From Paralvinella palmiformis (taxonomy: Eukaryota; Annelida; Polychaeta; Terebellida; Alvinellidae), in the NCBI GenBank assembly GCA_025642065.1, contig JAODUP010001156.1, forward strand, positions 60,104 through 124,103: a stretch of 64,000 nucleotides of DNA, written 5' to 3'. The stretch's first letter is position 1; the number at the start of each line of letters is the position of its first letter. The notes under the pieces are model-generated. The model saw only the letters and a list, made by a program, of their open reading frames with translations, made no database searches and was not told the DNA's origin. The position numbers were made by a program, and so were the translations under genes. Positions 32,401 through 44,391 of the stretch are shown here, one piece after another.

Positions 32401-34364
32401 CACATATTAATTTACCATTTTTACCACGTTATCACTTACATGTGGTGTTACTAATATACTAGAACCAAAATGATCCAGAAATTTGGTTCCTTTTATATAT
32501 ATATATATATATATATATCAGATACACACACCAACTGTGGCACCCCAAGTGAGCATTTAACTAATTAAATGGTATGGATACAATGGGCTCTGTCCACAAC
32601 ACTATGACACCACCACATACCTGTAATCTATATAGAGATATTGCTATTTAGGAATTTACCCCCTTTCAATGTTTAGAATGGGCCAAAAAATATTTAAATT
32701 CACAAATTAATTTACCATTTAATTTTTTAATTCAGAAATATTTATTCCATGACAATCCTACTCAGAGTAGGTATTCCAAGTAGGTTCTCGGGGTACCTAC
32801 TCATGGTAAAATGGTAAATTTGGAATTAATAAATTTGATTTGGAATTGACCAAATGGAATTGACTCCATGTCTGATTTACACTGTTAGTTAGTATTTGTG
32901 TACAAATATGTAACTATGTCAACAAAGCTGTGAAGGAGTTCAATTAGTACAAATCGAATCCCATAACCCAATATGGTGATAATAGTTTCCAGTGATGTTC
33001 AAACAAGTAATCAAGCAGATGTGATACACAAAAGTCCAATTATTACAGATATTCTTAATGATTTGATGATAACCATATGCTTGATCCAACTGACTATAAG
33101 ATCATGAGACATTTAATCATATATGTGCAGATAACATGCTGACATCACGTGCAATCTAATTGAGATATGTTCTTATAATATTTTTTTAAAGTTACTGATT
33201 ATGCAAAATAATAAAATGTCTTTTTCCAGTATGTTTCTTTATCTATAGGTTTCTTTAAAACAGGTGTAGGATGTTTTATTAATTAATATTAAAAGGATTT
33301 TTGATATTTAAAATCCCAATTTATTTTAAAGGTACCATTAACACTTAAGAGAGTTGGCACCATTAACACAAGAGTTGTATATCATTAAATGACACTATCA
33401 TATCAATGAATAAAAGTATAGACCAGTAAGCAGATAGTAATTTTATAACAGCCAAGATGGTGATGGTGGCATAGGGTCTATGTGTTTTACTAGTTGATCT
33501 TGTTCCTTTTCAATCTTTATGCTCTTGATAAAGTTCTCACCTTGTTTTTTTCACGTGAACTTTCCCATGTGATAATAGTTAGTTATTTCGACCAAAATTA
33601 ATGCCTAGATGTATATAACTTTCTAAAATTTCATCTTCCAATTAACTGCCTTACAGGCACATTAACTTTTGCACTGTTTCATAACCATTTTCTAACAATG
33701 GAAGCCTTATATATTGCGCATAACCTTTTTGGCTCAATTTATATATATATATTTTTATATATTTCAAATTTTTCAGGTCCTCACCAAAGCATTATATGAC
33801 CATTTACAATTAAGTGCCTGTGGAAGGAAAGTTTACATTATTGGAATAGATGTCGATCCAACTTTGATCCAGAGGTGTATTGAACATAACAAGTATACTG
33901 ACAATATATTCTTCCATGTCGCAGACATACTGAACAATGATGACAGGCATTCGGTTATTGGGCATTTCTTGGAAGAACACAACAGATCAGCATTTGATCT
34001 GGTCACCTGTTTCTCTGTGACACTTTGGATTCACATAAATCATGGAGATGAAGTATTCAGGAATTTCCTCAAAATCCTTTCTGATGCATCAGATTACCTC
34101 ATGTTAGAGCCACAACCATGGAAATGCTATAAGTCAGCCGTGAGAAGAATGACGAAGCTTGGATGTGAAGAATTCCAGTATTTCAAAACGTTGCAGTGGA
34201 ACCGGAACATTGTTGATAACATTATAGAACATCTGACATCAGAATGTGGCATGAAGATGATGAATGTATTTGGCACAACAACTTGGGACAGAAAGATTTT
34301 CTTGTTAAAGAATATGAATTCAGAAGTTAAAAAGATGATATGCTTGGAAAATAGGTCGAAGTAA
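29320..34364 (+). CDS. BCDIN3D: BCDIN3D-like RNA 5'-monophosphate methyltransferase (gene level)
   Basis: Exons 29320-29490 and 33777-34364 join in phase 0 to 252 residues (human about 290). The family is SAM-dependent; human BCDIN3D methylates 5'-monophosphate ends of tRNA-His and some pre-miRNAs. Visible features are GAAPLGNFINYYDFNPADRR at the N-terminus, the SAM-binding motif LDIGCNSG at the end of exon 1, the acidic IIGIDVDP motif early in exon 2, VTLWIHINHGDE and LMLEPQPWKCYKSAVRR, the Bin3-family signature, and FGTTTWDRKIFLL near the C-terminus. The start at 29320 was chosen because the open frame further upstream has no ATG. The intron is 4.3 kb and full of MITEs and SINEs. No frame break is seen. 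Confidence 0.95.
29639..29670 (+). repeat. Microsatellites in the BCDIN3D intron
   Basis: A short (AC)n(TA)n run. A similar (TA)n run lies at 32493-32518. Confidence 0.8.
30497..30785 (+). repeat. SINE family 2 copy lacking the tRNA head
   Basis: It starts at GAGGTCGAAACTTTTCCAGG and runs through TAAATGGCGCTGCC and CTCCCCTGTGAGTGGTGGGG to ATTCTCCCCGAACAACAAAA. It ends directly before the MITE at 30789. Open frames across it are repeat-derived. Confidence 0.88.
30789..31022 (+). mobile_element. hAT-type MITE, 5' half
   Basis: It begins CAGACATGGGCTCAATTCC and follows the 21032-21358 element through CCATGAGTAGGTACC, GTAGGATTGTTATGGAAG and AAAATTAAATGGTA, then diverges. No right terminal repeat is seen. 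Confidence 0.8.
31548..31805 (+). repeat. SINE family 2 copy with tRNA-like head
   Basis: It starts CTGCTCCGGTGGTTAAGCAT with a B-box-like TAGATCCCATC and continues with the family body (CCGAGGACGTAATCCACTCT, CCCCTGTGAGTGGTGGGGG). Somewhat degraded. Confidence 0.8.
32325..32874 (-). mobile_element. hAT-type MITE, interrupted copy
   Basis: Read leftward from 32874 it begins CAGACATGGAGTCAATTCCA and follows the family to about 32690. After a 250-bp unrelated stretch with a (TA)n run it resumes as GGTAAATTAATATGTGGATT down to about 32325. The far terminal repeat is lost. Confidence 0.65.
33777..34364 (+). CDS. BCDIN3D: BCDIN3D exon 2 (terminal)
   Basis: It follows a TTTTTCAG acceptor and starts VLTKALYDHLQ, matching human DLSVALYKHF after CNSG. 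It contains the Bin3-type core and ends with TAA at 34362-34364. Confidence 0.95.
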   Translation, partial: VLTKALYDHLQLSACGRKVYIIGIDVDPTLIQRCIEHNKYTDNIFFHVADILNNDDRHSVIGHFLEEHNRSAFDLVTCFSVTLWIHINHGDEVFRNFLKILSDASDYLMLEPQPWKCYKSAVRRMTKLGCEEFQYFKTLQWNRNIVDNIIEHLTSECGMKMMNVFGTTTWDRKIFLLKNMNSEVKKMICLENRSK

Positions 34365-34369
34365 ATAAA
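34364..34369 (+). terminator. Poly(A) signal AATAAA overlapping the BCDIN3D stop
   Basis: The stop codon TAA runs directly into AATAAA (GTAAATAAAG). If used, the 3' UTR would be only about 20-30 nt. Another AATAAA lies near 34870. Confidence 0.5.
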
Positions 34370-34484
34370 GTATTAGAAATCACCAAGTTTGATTTTAGCT
34401 GTCAATTGTTTTGCAATATACCCACATACCAGTATATTAATTACATCTATGTTTTGTACAGTAAAATATTTCATAATGGATTCT

Positions 34485-35560
34485 GATGGTGGCTTATTTA
34501 TCTACACCGCCATCTTTCTCTGGATCTCGAGAGCTGTCTGATGGTGCCAGTGCACTACAAAAGCTTGAAGTCGGGCTTAAAATCTCGGCGATACCTGTGT
34601 TTCTGCAATATTCCTTCAAAAATTATCCCTCACTCATGTGTCCCAGGTGTGACGAGCACTGAGGTTAAACAAAATACTCAGTCACTCATTCCATAAATCC
34701 TCAACAATACAGAATCCTGTAACAGCCAGTTGTTTGTGTATGTGATGGCAACTGACAGCTAAAAGTTTGTATCAAAACATTGCACCTTTAAAAGTGCATA
34801 ATTGTATACACGCATCTGTTCCATAAAAATTGATTCCACTCGAAAACTAAAGTGATCCAAGTAAAGAACCACAATAAACCTTACCCGAGGGGACAATCTA
34901 TGGCTATTGAGATGACAATGCTATAATATCAATTATCAAATGCAGAATGGTTCTGTTCAGATAATGACAACAGATATTCAAAACTAGGATCATTTCAATC
35001 CGATTTTTCTTAAAACAGAAATTGGCTGTCAGTGATATTGCATATTTGTTATGATATTTTACTGTTAGTTTATAAACCTATCCATGATAGTGCATGTCAT
35101 TAGATGTGTGATCTCCTGTCCATTATAAATCTTAGTTTGCACAGCCAGCTATTAATACAAAGTGTCAGGATCTGATCTGAATCATGCATTTAGAATAATA
35201 GTTCCTACTTTATGAAACAGTCTACCCAAGGGGAATAGAAGCGCTTTATCCATGGAAAAGGGTAAATTCTTTTTTAAACCCACTAGGCTATTTCTGCAAA
35301 ATAATTGGCAGTGCATTGTGCTGTAAATATCTAGATTTGAATTCAGTGCCAAAAGTTGCCTGAGATAAAGATTTATTAATATATATATATTATATATTAG
35401 ATATAGGATAATCCTATACTGCAGCCATTAGAGCTCTGTGTTGCAAAGGTATCCTGTTCATATCTGCATTTATGGTATTTGTTTCCTTATAGAGTTCCCC
35501 CTCTGCCATATGTCCCAAGGTGTAACCAATGCCGAGGTTAAATACCTCAACAAAAACAAA
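34485..35560 (+). repeat. Two related dispersed repeats downstream of BCDIN3D
   Basis: The segments at 34485-34690 and 35405-35560 both end with CTCA/CTGCCATATGTCCCA-type sequence, then GGTGT(A/G)AC...GAGGTTAAA. They look like old SINE copies. No coding content between them. Confidence 0.45.
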
Positions 35561-37072
35561 TATGTATTAGAAATATTGGCCTGACTGGTATATATTGCGA
35601 CGGCAACTGAACTTTGCAATGTACATGTTTAGGTTTTTCCTATAGTCAAGTTGGTCACACTCTATCCACCAGTATTTAAGTTCCGTGTTCAGATGACAGT
35701 GTTTACCCACGTCTGTAGGATGTTTCTTCTGAGCATTCTCTTCCCTAGTCTCTCTTCCCATTATGTGATAGAAGTGACAAGGATGAACAAAAACACACTC
35801 ATTAGCACACAATCTCCATATTGGTATCTTGTGTGCAACTTCCGTTGTCGCATTTTACAGGGCATAATATAAATAATAATAATGTATGATTGATATAGCA
35901 GTACATTCAACTGTGTTGTTCTCGGCTGCTTTACATATTTTGTTAATAACCCACCACTAAGGTCTGCTTTAATCCAGCACCTACCTACCTACTCCCAAGG
36001 AAACATACAACGCATGCTGCCGTTTAAGGCGCCAAAAAAAATACTCAACACACATATAGTCAATCCAGCGTCAAAGTGTATACTCACTTCCAGCACCAGT
36101 ATTTCTTCTTTGGTATTTTATCCTCTCCCCTGTCAATATAAACGTATTCCTCTAGAGGCACGCTGTGCATAAAGTTATCCCTTCAACGTCGTTGTGGATG
36201 AGTACAACGGTTGAGTCTGGTTCGTGTATGCATTTATACAGGCTGGCGTGATCATTTTTATTTGATCAAACTTTGAACTATTCGGATCCCTACTCTGTAA
36301 ACAATCAGCTTGAAGCTTGTGAAATAATGATCACCTATCTATAATCCAGTCAAATACCACAAAAGAGAAGGCCTCCATGTAACTAGTAGCATTTTAGGAG
36401 TCTTAATTCTCTCCAATGAGGTGACACAGTTTTATAAACGAAACGTATGCCACGGAATATTTCAGCCAGTTTACGCTCTCATTATATTCACTGGTTAAAC
36501 TCGCGAGCCGGATGAAGGGCGAAGCGCCGAGTGGGGATGGGTGTGGGTCCCCTTCCCACTAGCAGTAGTTTTAAAAGAAATCTTTTCAAATGAAGGTGTT
36601 TCGGATCACCGGAGACCAAATGTCACCCATATATGAAGTTGTTTCGAACTGTATGAGTAGTAGAGTGCAATTTGGATCAAGCCAGTGGACAAGTTCTATT
36701 TTGAAACACAAGAAGCTGCATAATACAGTGTGTGTCTACCGTGACCTATACTCCTCACATATAGTAACATCATGAATGTTAATGATTATATATTATTAAC
36801 ACAATACAACAACAAAATTGAATGAATTGATTATATGTAACGTTTAATTTTATTTTCAATTCAATGCGCGGTCTGGTGCTGGGCTTGCTTCATCAACCCC
36901 TGAATATCAAGCTGTATAATGTGTGCTCCCAAGCCTCAGAGTACCCTCCAAATGTGCATCAGTGACTTTACTACGCGTCTTGTTCTTTTCAGAAATCACT
37001 TTAGTGGACAGTTGTTCATTGTCAGCCATGATAGTAAGTTTCACATGTAGGACTTTTCTGTTTATTGAGTGG
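35561..37072. other. Intergenic, no gene recognised
   Basis: The short open frames at 35567-35872 and 36590-36775 lack family features. A G-rich patch at 36490-36560 (GGGCGAAGCGCCGAGTGGGG) looks like a repeat end. Confidence 0.5.
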
Positions 37073-37245
37073 TTGTTTAAAACTCCTCCACCACCACTTA
37101 CACGGGACCAGCACGGAAAGATGGAGCCGAATTACCCCGAGGGTGATCACTGCCAGTGTGTATTACGTCTTCAGGGGGTCTTTAACGTTCCCTCTTTTTA
37201 ATTTAATTCAGTGGAGACGGAAGCGCCATTTAACGTGGTTTTGAA
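37073..37245 (-). repeat. SINE family 2, truncated copy
   Basis: It contains CCACCACCACTTACACGGGA, GAGGGTGATCACTGCCAGTG and TTTAACGTGGTTTTG, and stops before the tRNA head. Confidence 0.8.
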
Positions 37246-37689
37246 TGTATTATTAGTAGAAATGTGTTTTGATTTGTGTGTTTTGCAATAAAATTTGATA
37301 AATTTTGCCAAAACCCCAGTGGCCCACCGGTGGCTACACAGTGTTTAATATGTTAATATTATCTTTTCAAGATAATTCACCTTCTAAGAGTACCTAGAAA
37401 AGCAGATTCGTTGAAAGAGAAGAAAATTGTATATGTCAAACTGTATATGATAGGTGGCCATTGACATTGTGTCATCCCATCAGCCTCATTAAGCCAGATA
37501 TCTGTGGGGTCAACAAATGGAGCTGGTAGTTGACCTCTTTGGTGATAAGCGGAGAGCGATACTGGGCTGCCATGGGATGCACATTTTAACAGCACCAAAT
37601 CCCAGGACAACTGGTTCATCTTTTCGACGTCCACTAATTTTCAAACCCTTCTTCAATAGAAATGCCTTTAGCTAGTCCACCTTCACTTC

Positions 37690-38430
37690 ACTTATCCTCT
37701 TCGTCCCCAGTGGAAGATAAGGCCACAACAATGTTTTGCCACAAGGTTCAGTCTTTAGCTGAGGCCTGAACCTCACCCCATGACGGTCCATTATCTTCCA
37801 CCTCGGCCATTACTGTCTGTTGCCATGTCATCTTTGGCCGCCCTCGCTTCCTTTTTCCAGGTGGTGACCATCTTAGTGCCACGTTGGGGAAGCATTCTTA
37901 GGGGTTTTACTTTGTTTTTATAGAGTTCCACGTTGAACATTTTTTTTGGCCAGAATATTCCAGATCTTTTTCAAACACCATTTTGGGCATTTATTTTTTC
38001 CCTGTCCCCTTTTTAAAACTGCCAGCACCCGAGCCATACAGAAGGGTGGGCTTAATTTCTGGACAGTCTTATCTTTATTTTGGGGGGTATTGGTTGACTT
38101 TCCCAAAATTTTTAGTTTGGGGAAAGACAGCGGGGTTTACCGAGTCTTTTGATTCTTTTTTGGCCCCATTTTCTTTTCTGATGGGGCTCCCCCGTAGGTA
38201 TGTCCAAAACCGTGGTTTACATTTACAACAGGTGGGGTTGGTGTGGTGTTGATGATCATCACTTGTGTCTTAATTTTTTTAAGCCCAGTTTGCTTTGCAT
38301 ATCTCTCTAATCTTTCAGTTTTTTCCTGCAGATGGTTAAGTTTTACTGATAGAACCTGCCATAGGCTGAATTCATCTAGTGTTGCTGCAGCCAATGTAAT
38401 GATTGTAATGACGTTTAGACCAAGTAAATA
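37690..38430 (-). pseudogene. Non-LTR retrotransposon RT and C-terminal remnant
   Basis: The minus strand reads LQEKTERLERYAKQTGL (RT, after the catalytic box), then degraded sequence with frameshifts corresponding to the thumb region (KINAQNGV, RSGIF). It ends GRPKMTWQQTVMAEVEDNGP and SWGEVQASAKD. These are typical C-terminal LINE motifs. Multiple stops; not functional. The clade is not assigned. Confidence 0.8.
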
Positions 38431-39241
38431 AATGTTAAAAAAATTTAATAAACACACTGCTAGATCTACATAAAACTTACTAGAGTAACTTAGACAATTT
38501 AAATTTAGTATAGGTGTTCTATATAATGAACAGAGAAAATGTTCTTCTGTTTTATAGCTTGGCGTCTGCTTCTTATTTGTATGTACTGCCCATTGACCTG
38601 AAAGGTCTATGGTACTGCTTCTGGTTCACCACGTGTGTTTGTTTATCCAGAATCAATCCCACTAATCATTGCGCGCCAGGAACTCCGATTGGACTTATTA
38701 CCTACCCAATAACTTATCTGTACTGACCAGTGGCGATAATAGAGTTATTACACTAGAAGGCAGCTTATAATTATAGTGGTAGTCTTCAAATAAGTACAGT
38801 ATCACTTCAGGCATCTCTACGAGTAGGTAACTACACTTTCAGATTAAACAATTATAAACGTGTCTCGTGCCATAGCATGCATTCAACATTGTCATGATTG
38901 TGGTCGAAAACATACGTGGCGTTTAGATCTAGAATTAGAGTGTCTAGATGAGTAGATCTAGTCTAGATCTTGAATAATTGAAATACTCAAATAGCTGCTT
39001 TAAATATGCCATGATAATGATTATCACATTAGACCTAGTCTATATTAGTATATAGAGAAGTAATTAGGAAACCGGAAAAGATTGGATGTTTCCTGGAAAA
39101 CTGACAGCGATAGTTAACTTGTAAAATAGGATGAGTTTGCTACAAACGTCGAAACGAACATTTGTGAGTTTGTCTGGAACAAATCGTGGACTATATTTAA
39201 TATTATATTTTTACTGTTCTGGTGATTGGTGATTTTTTATC

Positions 39242-39401
39242 ATGCCCGTGGATATAACAGACGTGTTGGATATTTTAACAACGCTCTGTGATGATGAAAA
39301 TCTCAGAGTTTCTGTAAAGGAGTCTTTGAAATCAGGTTTAATAGCCGGCACTATAACAACAATAGGTGGTCTTATTGGAGGTCCAGCTGGTGTGGCTGTT
39401 G
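39242..39401 (+). CDS. C19orf12: C19orf12 exon 1
   Basis: It starts MPVDITDVLDILTTLCDDEN and ends GGPAGVAV plus G, before the donor GTAAGG. Confidence 0.9.
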
Positions 39402-40967
39402 GTAAGGATATTTATTAAATGTTATTCAGATTAATAATAACTGTTTAACATTGTGATTTTTCTAATTAATTAGAATACTATTTATTATTCATGCTCAGAA
39501 TGATTACATTATTATTATTCTCACCAACTATGTTAACCACTGCTACATCCTACCTTGACTATAAGATTGTCCAACCCCTGTACTAGGTCATTAGGTGTGT
39601 CTCTTTTTTCGAGGATATTGGTGCTATAGACGTTTGTTATTATTATTATTCATGTGATTGATATCCAGTTTGTTTGGTGATTATAATGAGCTCTGATATG
39701 TTTGAGTGATGACATTCATTTCAAATGATATATCTTGTATATATTTAGTAAATGTACAGGATAATTTGAGTTCCATTAATTTTTTTAATCAATTTTTTCC
39801 CCATAGATAAACAAGATGAAGGAAACAGGAAATGGAGAAAATGAAACAAAAGGAATATAGGAACAAAAATAGTGGAAAGAAACAGCTCGTCTTACTTTAG
39901 GATTGAGGCCAAATATCACACATCAAAAATTTATATTATGATTATATGGGAAATTTATCACATGTCAAGTTGTCACCTATTTTGACAACTCAGTCACATA
40001 TGCATCATACGTGTCCTATTCAAATCATATACATTATTTTATACCACTTGCATACTTCATACCACTTTATCACAGTAGTTCACTAATTCAATCAGTTTAA
40101 CACTTCTTGGTGATTTGGAGTCATTAGCACGGTTCTAGATTATTTCCTGTTTCCTTCTTTCCTGGATCCATTTCCGTTAATAGAATTTGATTTGATTAAT
40201 TCCTAAAAATCCAAGTCTTATTTTGATAATTGTATGTGCACAATAATCCAAATATAATCAACGCCTTCTGTTGATCAAGTCATCAGATAGTACATCAAAT
40301 AGCAATTATTTATGAAAATATTCAGGTTGAATTATTAGTTTCATCATTACTTTTGAGTGTATATTTAGATACTTTCAACAAATCAAATTATTAAAATTGT
40401 ATCATGAATTCTTTTGTGGATTTTACTATACATGTATAATTTATCAATTCCATTTCTAAATTATTATACAAAATTAAATCTCAATTCCTGAAGAAATTAC
40501 AATCATCTCTTTTACATCCTTTATTTTATTTTCTTATGTCAAATGATATTTTCTTATATTAAACCTTAAAAATTATATTTTAACATATGTTTCTATAATA
40601 TATAAAACTCTGATGCCATTATTAGTACTTATGTCAATAGTGTTGGTGTCATCTCTGATGTTATTATTGTTTGAATATAATAACCACTGTGACATTGATT
40701 AATACAGGAAGTATAGCCGGAGCAGCAGGTGCAACATATTATGCCAGAGGGAAGTTCAAGCCACTAAGTCACGTGTTACGTGAGATGCCAAAAGACCAGA
40801 AACAAATCCTATATGATAGAGCCATCGCTATAATCCAAGGGTTAAGTATTGAAGATGCTGCCGTATTGGGTAAATTTGTACTTGATGATCCAGCAATCCG
40901 TCAGGAACTACTTTCAGTATTAGTCGACCACGCCTCCAGACAAATGCACTTACAGATTATTGACTGA
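39242..40967 (+). CDS. C19orf12: C19orf12 orthologue (gene level)
   Basis: Exons 39242-39401 and 40708-40967 join in phase 1 to 139 residues (human isoforms 141-152). The human protein is a small mitochondrial/ER-associated membrane protein linked to neurodegeneration with brain iron accumulation (MPAN); its molecular function is unsettled. The glycine-rich hydrophobic segment GTITTIGGLIGGPAGVAVG spans the splice join into GSIAGAAGATYYA, as in human [40 protein letters not shown] matches human [20 protein letters not shown], and the C-terminus LLSVLVDHASRQMHLQI matches LLAMLVNYVTKELRAEI. The start ATG at 39242 lies in the position of the shorter human isoform. A possible ATTAAA signal is at 41012. 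Confidence 0.93.
39402..40707. other. C19orf12 intron
   Basis: AT-rich intron of 1.3 kb with no further gene or clear element. Confidence 0.8.
40708..40967 (+). CDS. C19orf12: C19orf12 exon 2
   Basis: It follows the acceptor AATACAG, starts (G)SIAGAAGATYYARGKFKPL, and ends LQIID with TGA at 40965-40967. Confidence 0.93.
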
Positions 40968-42650
40968 TAACTTTATAATTTGGCATTGCAAACAAGAGTT
41001 TGTGAACCTGTATTAAAATATAATTCATATGTACAGTTTAGTGTGCATTTGTTTTTAAATTTTATGATCTAATTTTAAATTCTGCTTAGAAAATGTTGAC
41101 TCCTTGTTTGGCAGAAATAATTAATGAAGTCTTAATTAGGCAATTATGGATTTGTATTACCAGTAGAATATAATGTGTATTATTAGTAAATGATTAAGTG
41201 GAGATTGCTTATTCATGTTCGGCATCGACCAGATGTTCTTTGAACAAGTTTTTCGGCCAAAATATTGATAAGTTGTTAATCAGATGATAATGGATTGTTA
41301 TTGATGTTTAAATATATATCATTAATAAATTATTAAGTGCATTATTTTAGATCTAGATATACATTTACATACCTTGCCAAACTGTAATATATCTAGCATC
41401 CTTTGTTTATTTTTGTGTTTATTTCATACACATCCTAAACAATTCAGAAATACATATTCTGGTTTGTATTTTATATATCACCTGATTCAATCTAAATTGA
41501 TCTCATGGAATTTACACTGAAAAACGAATTAAAACATGTTCTGGATCACATAGCACTAACACCTTGTATACGTAAATATACTGAATGATTGATAGTAAAG
41601 ATTGCCATTATTTATATGTATGATATGGTTATTGCAATCCTGCAGACATGTTCTGCCACTTTTCGAGGATAAATAAAACTCTTAGAGATGACTACTGGTA
41701 ACTTTTAAAATGTTTATGCGAGATATCTGTTTGTCTTAGTTTAACTGCTTAATTTAATGTCAAATGAATGATAAATAATAGCATGTGTAACCTATAATGC
41801 AGTTTTATGTTGAAAATAGGACAGGATGTCATTTAATAAAATGTGCTGGTCATTACCATGTTATTTCTTCGTACAATTAATTGTGAAACTTGTTTTCACA
41901 TTTGTCACATGTTCTTTCAAAAACAAAATCGAACGGAGACGTGCAAACTGTGATTAGAGAGGCTTGTGTAAAGATGAATTGTAATGAAGCAAGCAGTGGT
42001 TAATGATCTGTATAGTTGGATGGATGAATGTTGTTTAATGACACATCATCGGCTCAATTTTGGCCATTCAGTGTCTTAGGACGTTTCGAAATATAAAACC
42101 GTAGTAGATAGGTGTGTGTATGTGTATATGCGGGCGCCCTTACTTTGTTTATTTTACATGGTCAATATATGTCAGTTATTGGTTCGAACGTAAAATACAC
42201 CGGAATGTTTTAATAATAAATGATGTTAAAAAGTCGCTGCCTAGACTATTATCATAACGTTTATATTGCATCTTATCATAATGGCTAACAAAAACAAGAT
42301 GTATGATAACGTTTTGATATCGAGCTTAGTATCATAGGAAATATAATTTTAACCGAGAATCAGTGTGTTATATAATGAAATGTTGGTGTTTTGCATTTTA
42401 CAGTTTTGTCTTGGAACCATTCATTCGGTTAATTGTTAACTAGGTGTCGCGTCAGATCATATGCTTTCTATGACACTCCGTTGTTTTTCCATAATTAATA
42501 GTATTGTACTTACAGTTGTTTACTTATTCTAGTATTTCATTGATTTATCCTGATTTTACATCTTGTACGTACTCTAATGTGTTAATTATTAAGTATAGAA
42601 GCTAGCTATAGAAGTTTGTAATTATTATTATATTAGTACTTATAGTAAGG
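40968..42650. other. Intergenic, no gene recognised
   Basis: AT-rich. It contains one dispersed repeat (42018-42080) and a few AATAAA motifs (about 41673 and 41838). Confidence 0.6.
42018..42080 (+). repeat. Dispersed repeat, inverted copy of 47257-47327
   Basis: GGATGAATGTTGTTTAATGA and TTGGCCATTCAGTGTC are shared with the reverse complement of 47257-47327. A similar TGAATGCTGTTTAATGACTC is near 9124. Confidence 0.8.
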
Positions 42651-42950
42651 GCGTTGTCAGCCATCTTTTGTTGATATTAGCTGACACTGGTGAACGCGAG
42701 ACGTTGTCAGTCTTCTTTAGTTGATATTAACTGGTTCTGGTGAACGCGAGACGTTGTCGGCCATCTTTAGTTGATATTAGCTGACACTGGTGAACGCGAG
42801 ACGTTGTCAGTCTTCCTTAGTTGATATTAACTGGTTCTGGTGAACGCGAGACGTTGTCAGCCATCTTTAGTTGATATTAACTGGTTCTGGTGAACGCGAG
42901 ACGTTGTCAGTCTTCTTTAGTTGATATTAACTGGTTCTGGTGAACGCGAG
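42651..42950 (+). repeat. Minisatellite, exact 50-bp period, 6 copies
   Basis: Units begin at 42651, 42701, 42751, 42801, 42851 and 42901. Two versions differ in GCCATCTTT...GCTGACACTGG versus GTCTTCTTT...CTGGTTCTGG. They are arranged A, B, A, B, hybrid, B; all share GTGAACGCGAGACGTTGTC. Confidence 0.96.
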
Positions 42951-44391
42951 ACGTTGATAGTGATAGTCCACTTAATGTGAAGTTCTCAAAATTAATATAT
43001 TTAGCAAAACAGATTTGTCAAATGTAAAAGTGTAGAAAAACCATGCACGATTTACTGGGCGGAATATTTGTTTAATTTTCTATATCCGGTGCACAGCCAC
43101 ATGTACCAATACATGACATGAGATAAATGACGGATGAAACCAATATATTTTATGATCATTACTATCTCCTTCCTAAAGATAATATAATGTAAATAACAGG
43201 GTAACTCGTAGTTCCTTGTTAGACACCTTTAAAACTATCTTCTTTCCCATCGCCAACCGACCCAGTTTTGGGGGTCGACCCAACTTCTTTTTTTATTTCC
43301 TGCTCGCGATATTTCCGTAATTTCTTTCTCCATACTTGGTTCGCGGACTACGTTTATTGTTCGCGGTTTTATCGCTGGACGGCAGCACTGCAGTGATATA
43401 GCACGTGTTTGTTGACACTGGTTGATGGACCATTCTACAAATACCCTGACTGTAGCCGCAAGTTCGATTTTTTCATCGGGTTAAAGTAGTTTACTTTCAG
43501 TGAACCAAATACTTATTTTATTTCAACCCTTTGGGAGTTTTCTGAATGTAAATAAATCACTTGATACATAGAAACTAAACAGATTCTTTAGAATAGAATC
43601 AGCAGACTTAAAAATGCTCATGTTTAATTTAGTAAAGGCACCATGATAACAAAACATGTCAAATGAATGCCTTCAGTGTTTCCATGGGTATTTAAATTGG
43701 CGATTTTACATATCAAATTATCATATAAAATATATTTATGACCAAAAAGTGTCAACTGGAAAATATTTCAACTTTAATTAATACTTTGTCACTGGCAGCA
43801 AGTCGCTTTAAATATAAAACAAAAAATCCCGAAATGGCGCATATTCTGTATAAATTTTGGAAATAAAAATAAAGCCTACCTACCTACCAATTTTTCAGAA
43901 AACAACAATAACAATTGGAATCAAGATATTTTAAGGTGTTTAATAAGTTAAAATATTGTTAATTAAATAACTTAATATTTTAACTTTCGATTTAACTTTT
44001 TTTCCTTTACAAACAAATTAATTTCAATCAAATTGCTTTTCAGTCTAGCATCAAAGCTAGAAATAATAATAAAATAAACCTACTAAAGACAACAACAATA
44101 TCCTGTTTAAACAAATAATTGCAATAAAGCATTATATTATTAATTTATTGCAGGTGTAGAAGCTCGTTTCCCGAAACAACACATTTTTATATTGCGAATT
44201 ATACTGAAATTCATATAATTATTCTGACCTTTTACTATAATGACCTTAATGTAATACCATCGAACAATACTAGAATGTGATACCATTTATTACTATACCG
44301 AAATATATCATAATAGATTGAACACACTTCAACATAGCACTCTGGCTTCTTAACCATTCCACCACTCAATATTATAATAATTGATACTTTA
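42951..44391. other. Intergenic, no gene recognised
   Basis: AT-rich. A more GC-rich patch at 43240-43460 could be the LTR or edge of the Gypsy relic, but I could not show this. Confidence 0.4.

Noticed and set aside
38137..38457. 106-codon minus-strand frame as a host gene
   Set aside because: Its QEKTERLERYAKQTGL block is a LINE reverse-transcriptase segment and adjoining sequence is frameshifted LINE.
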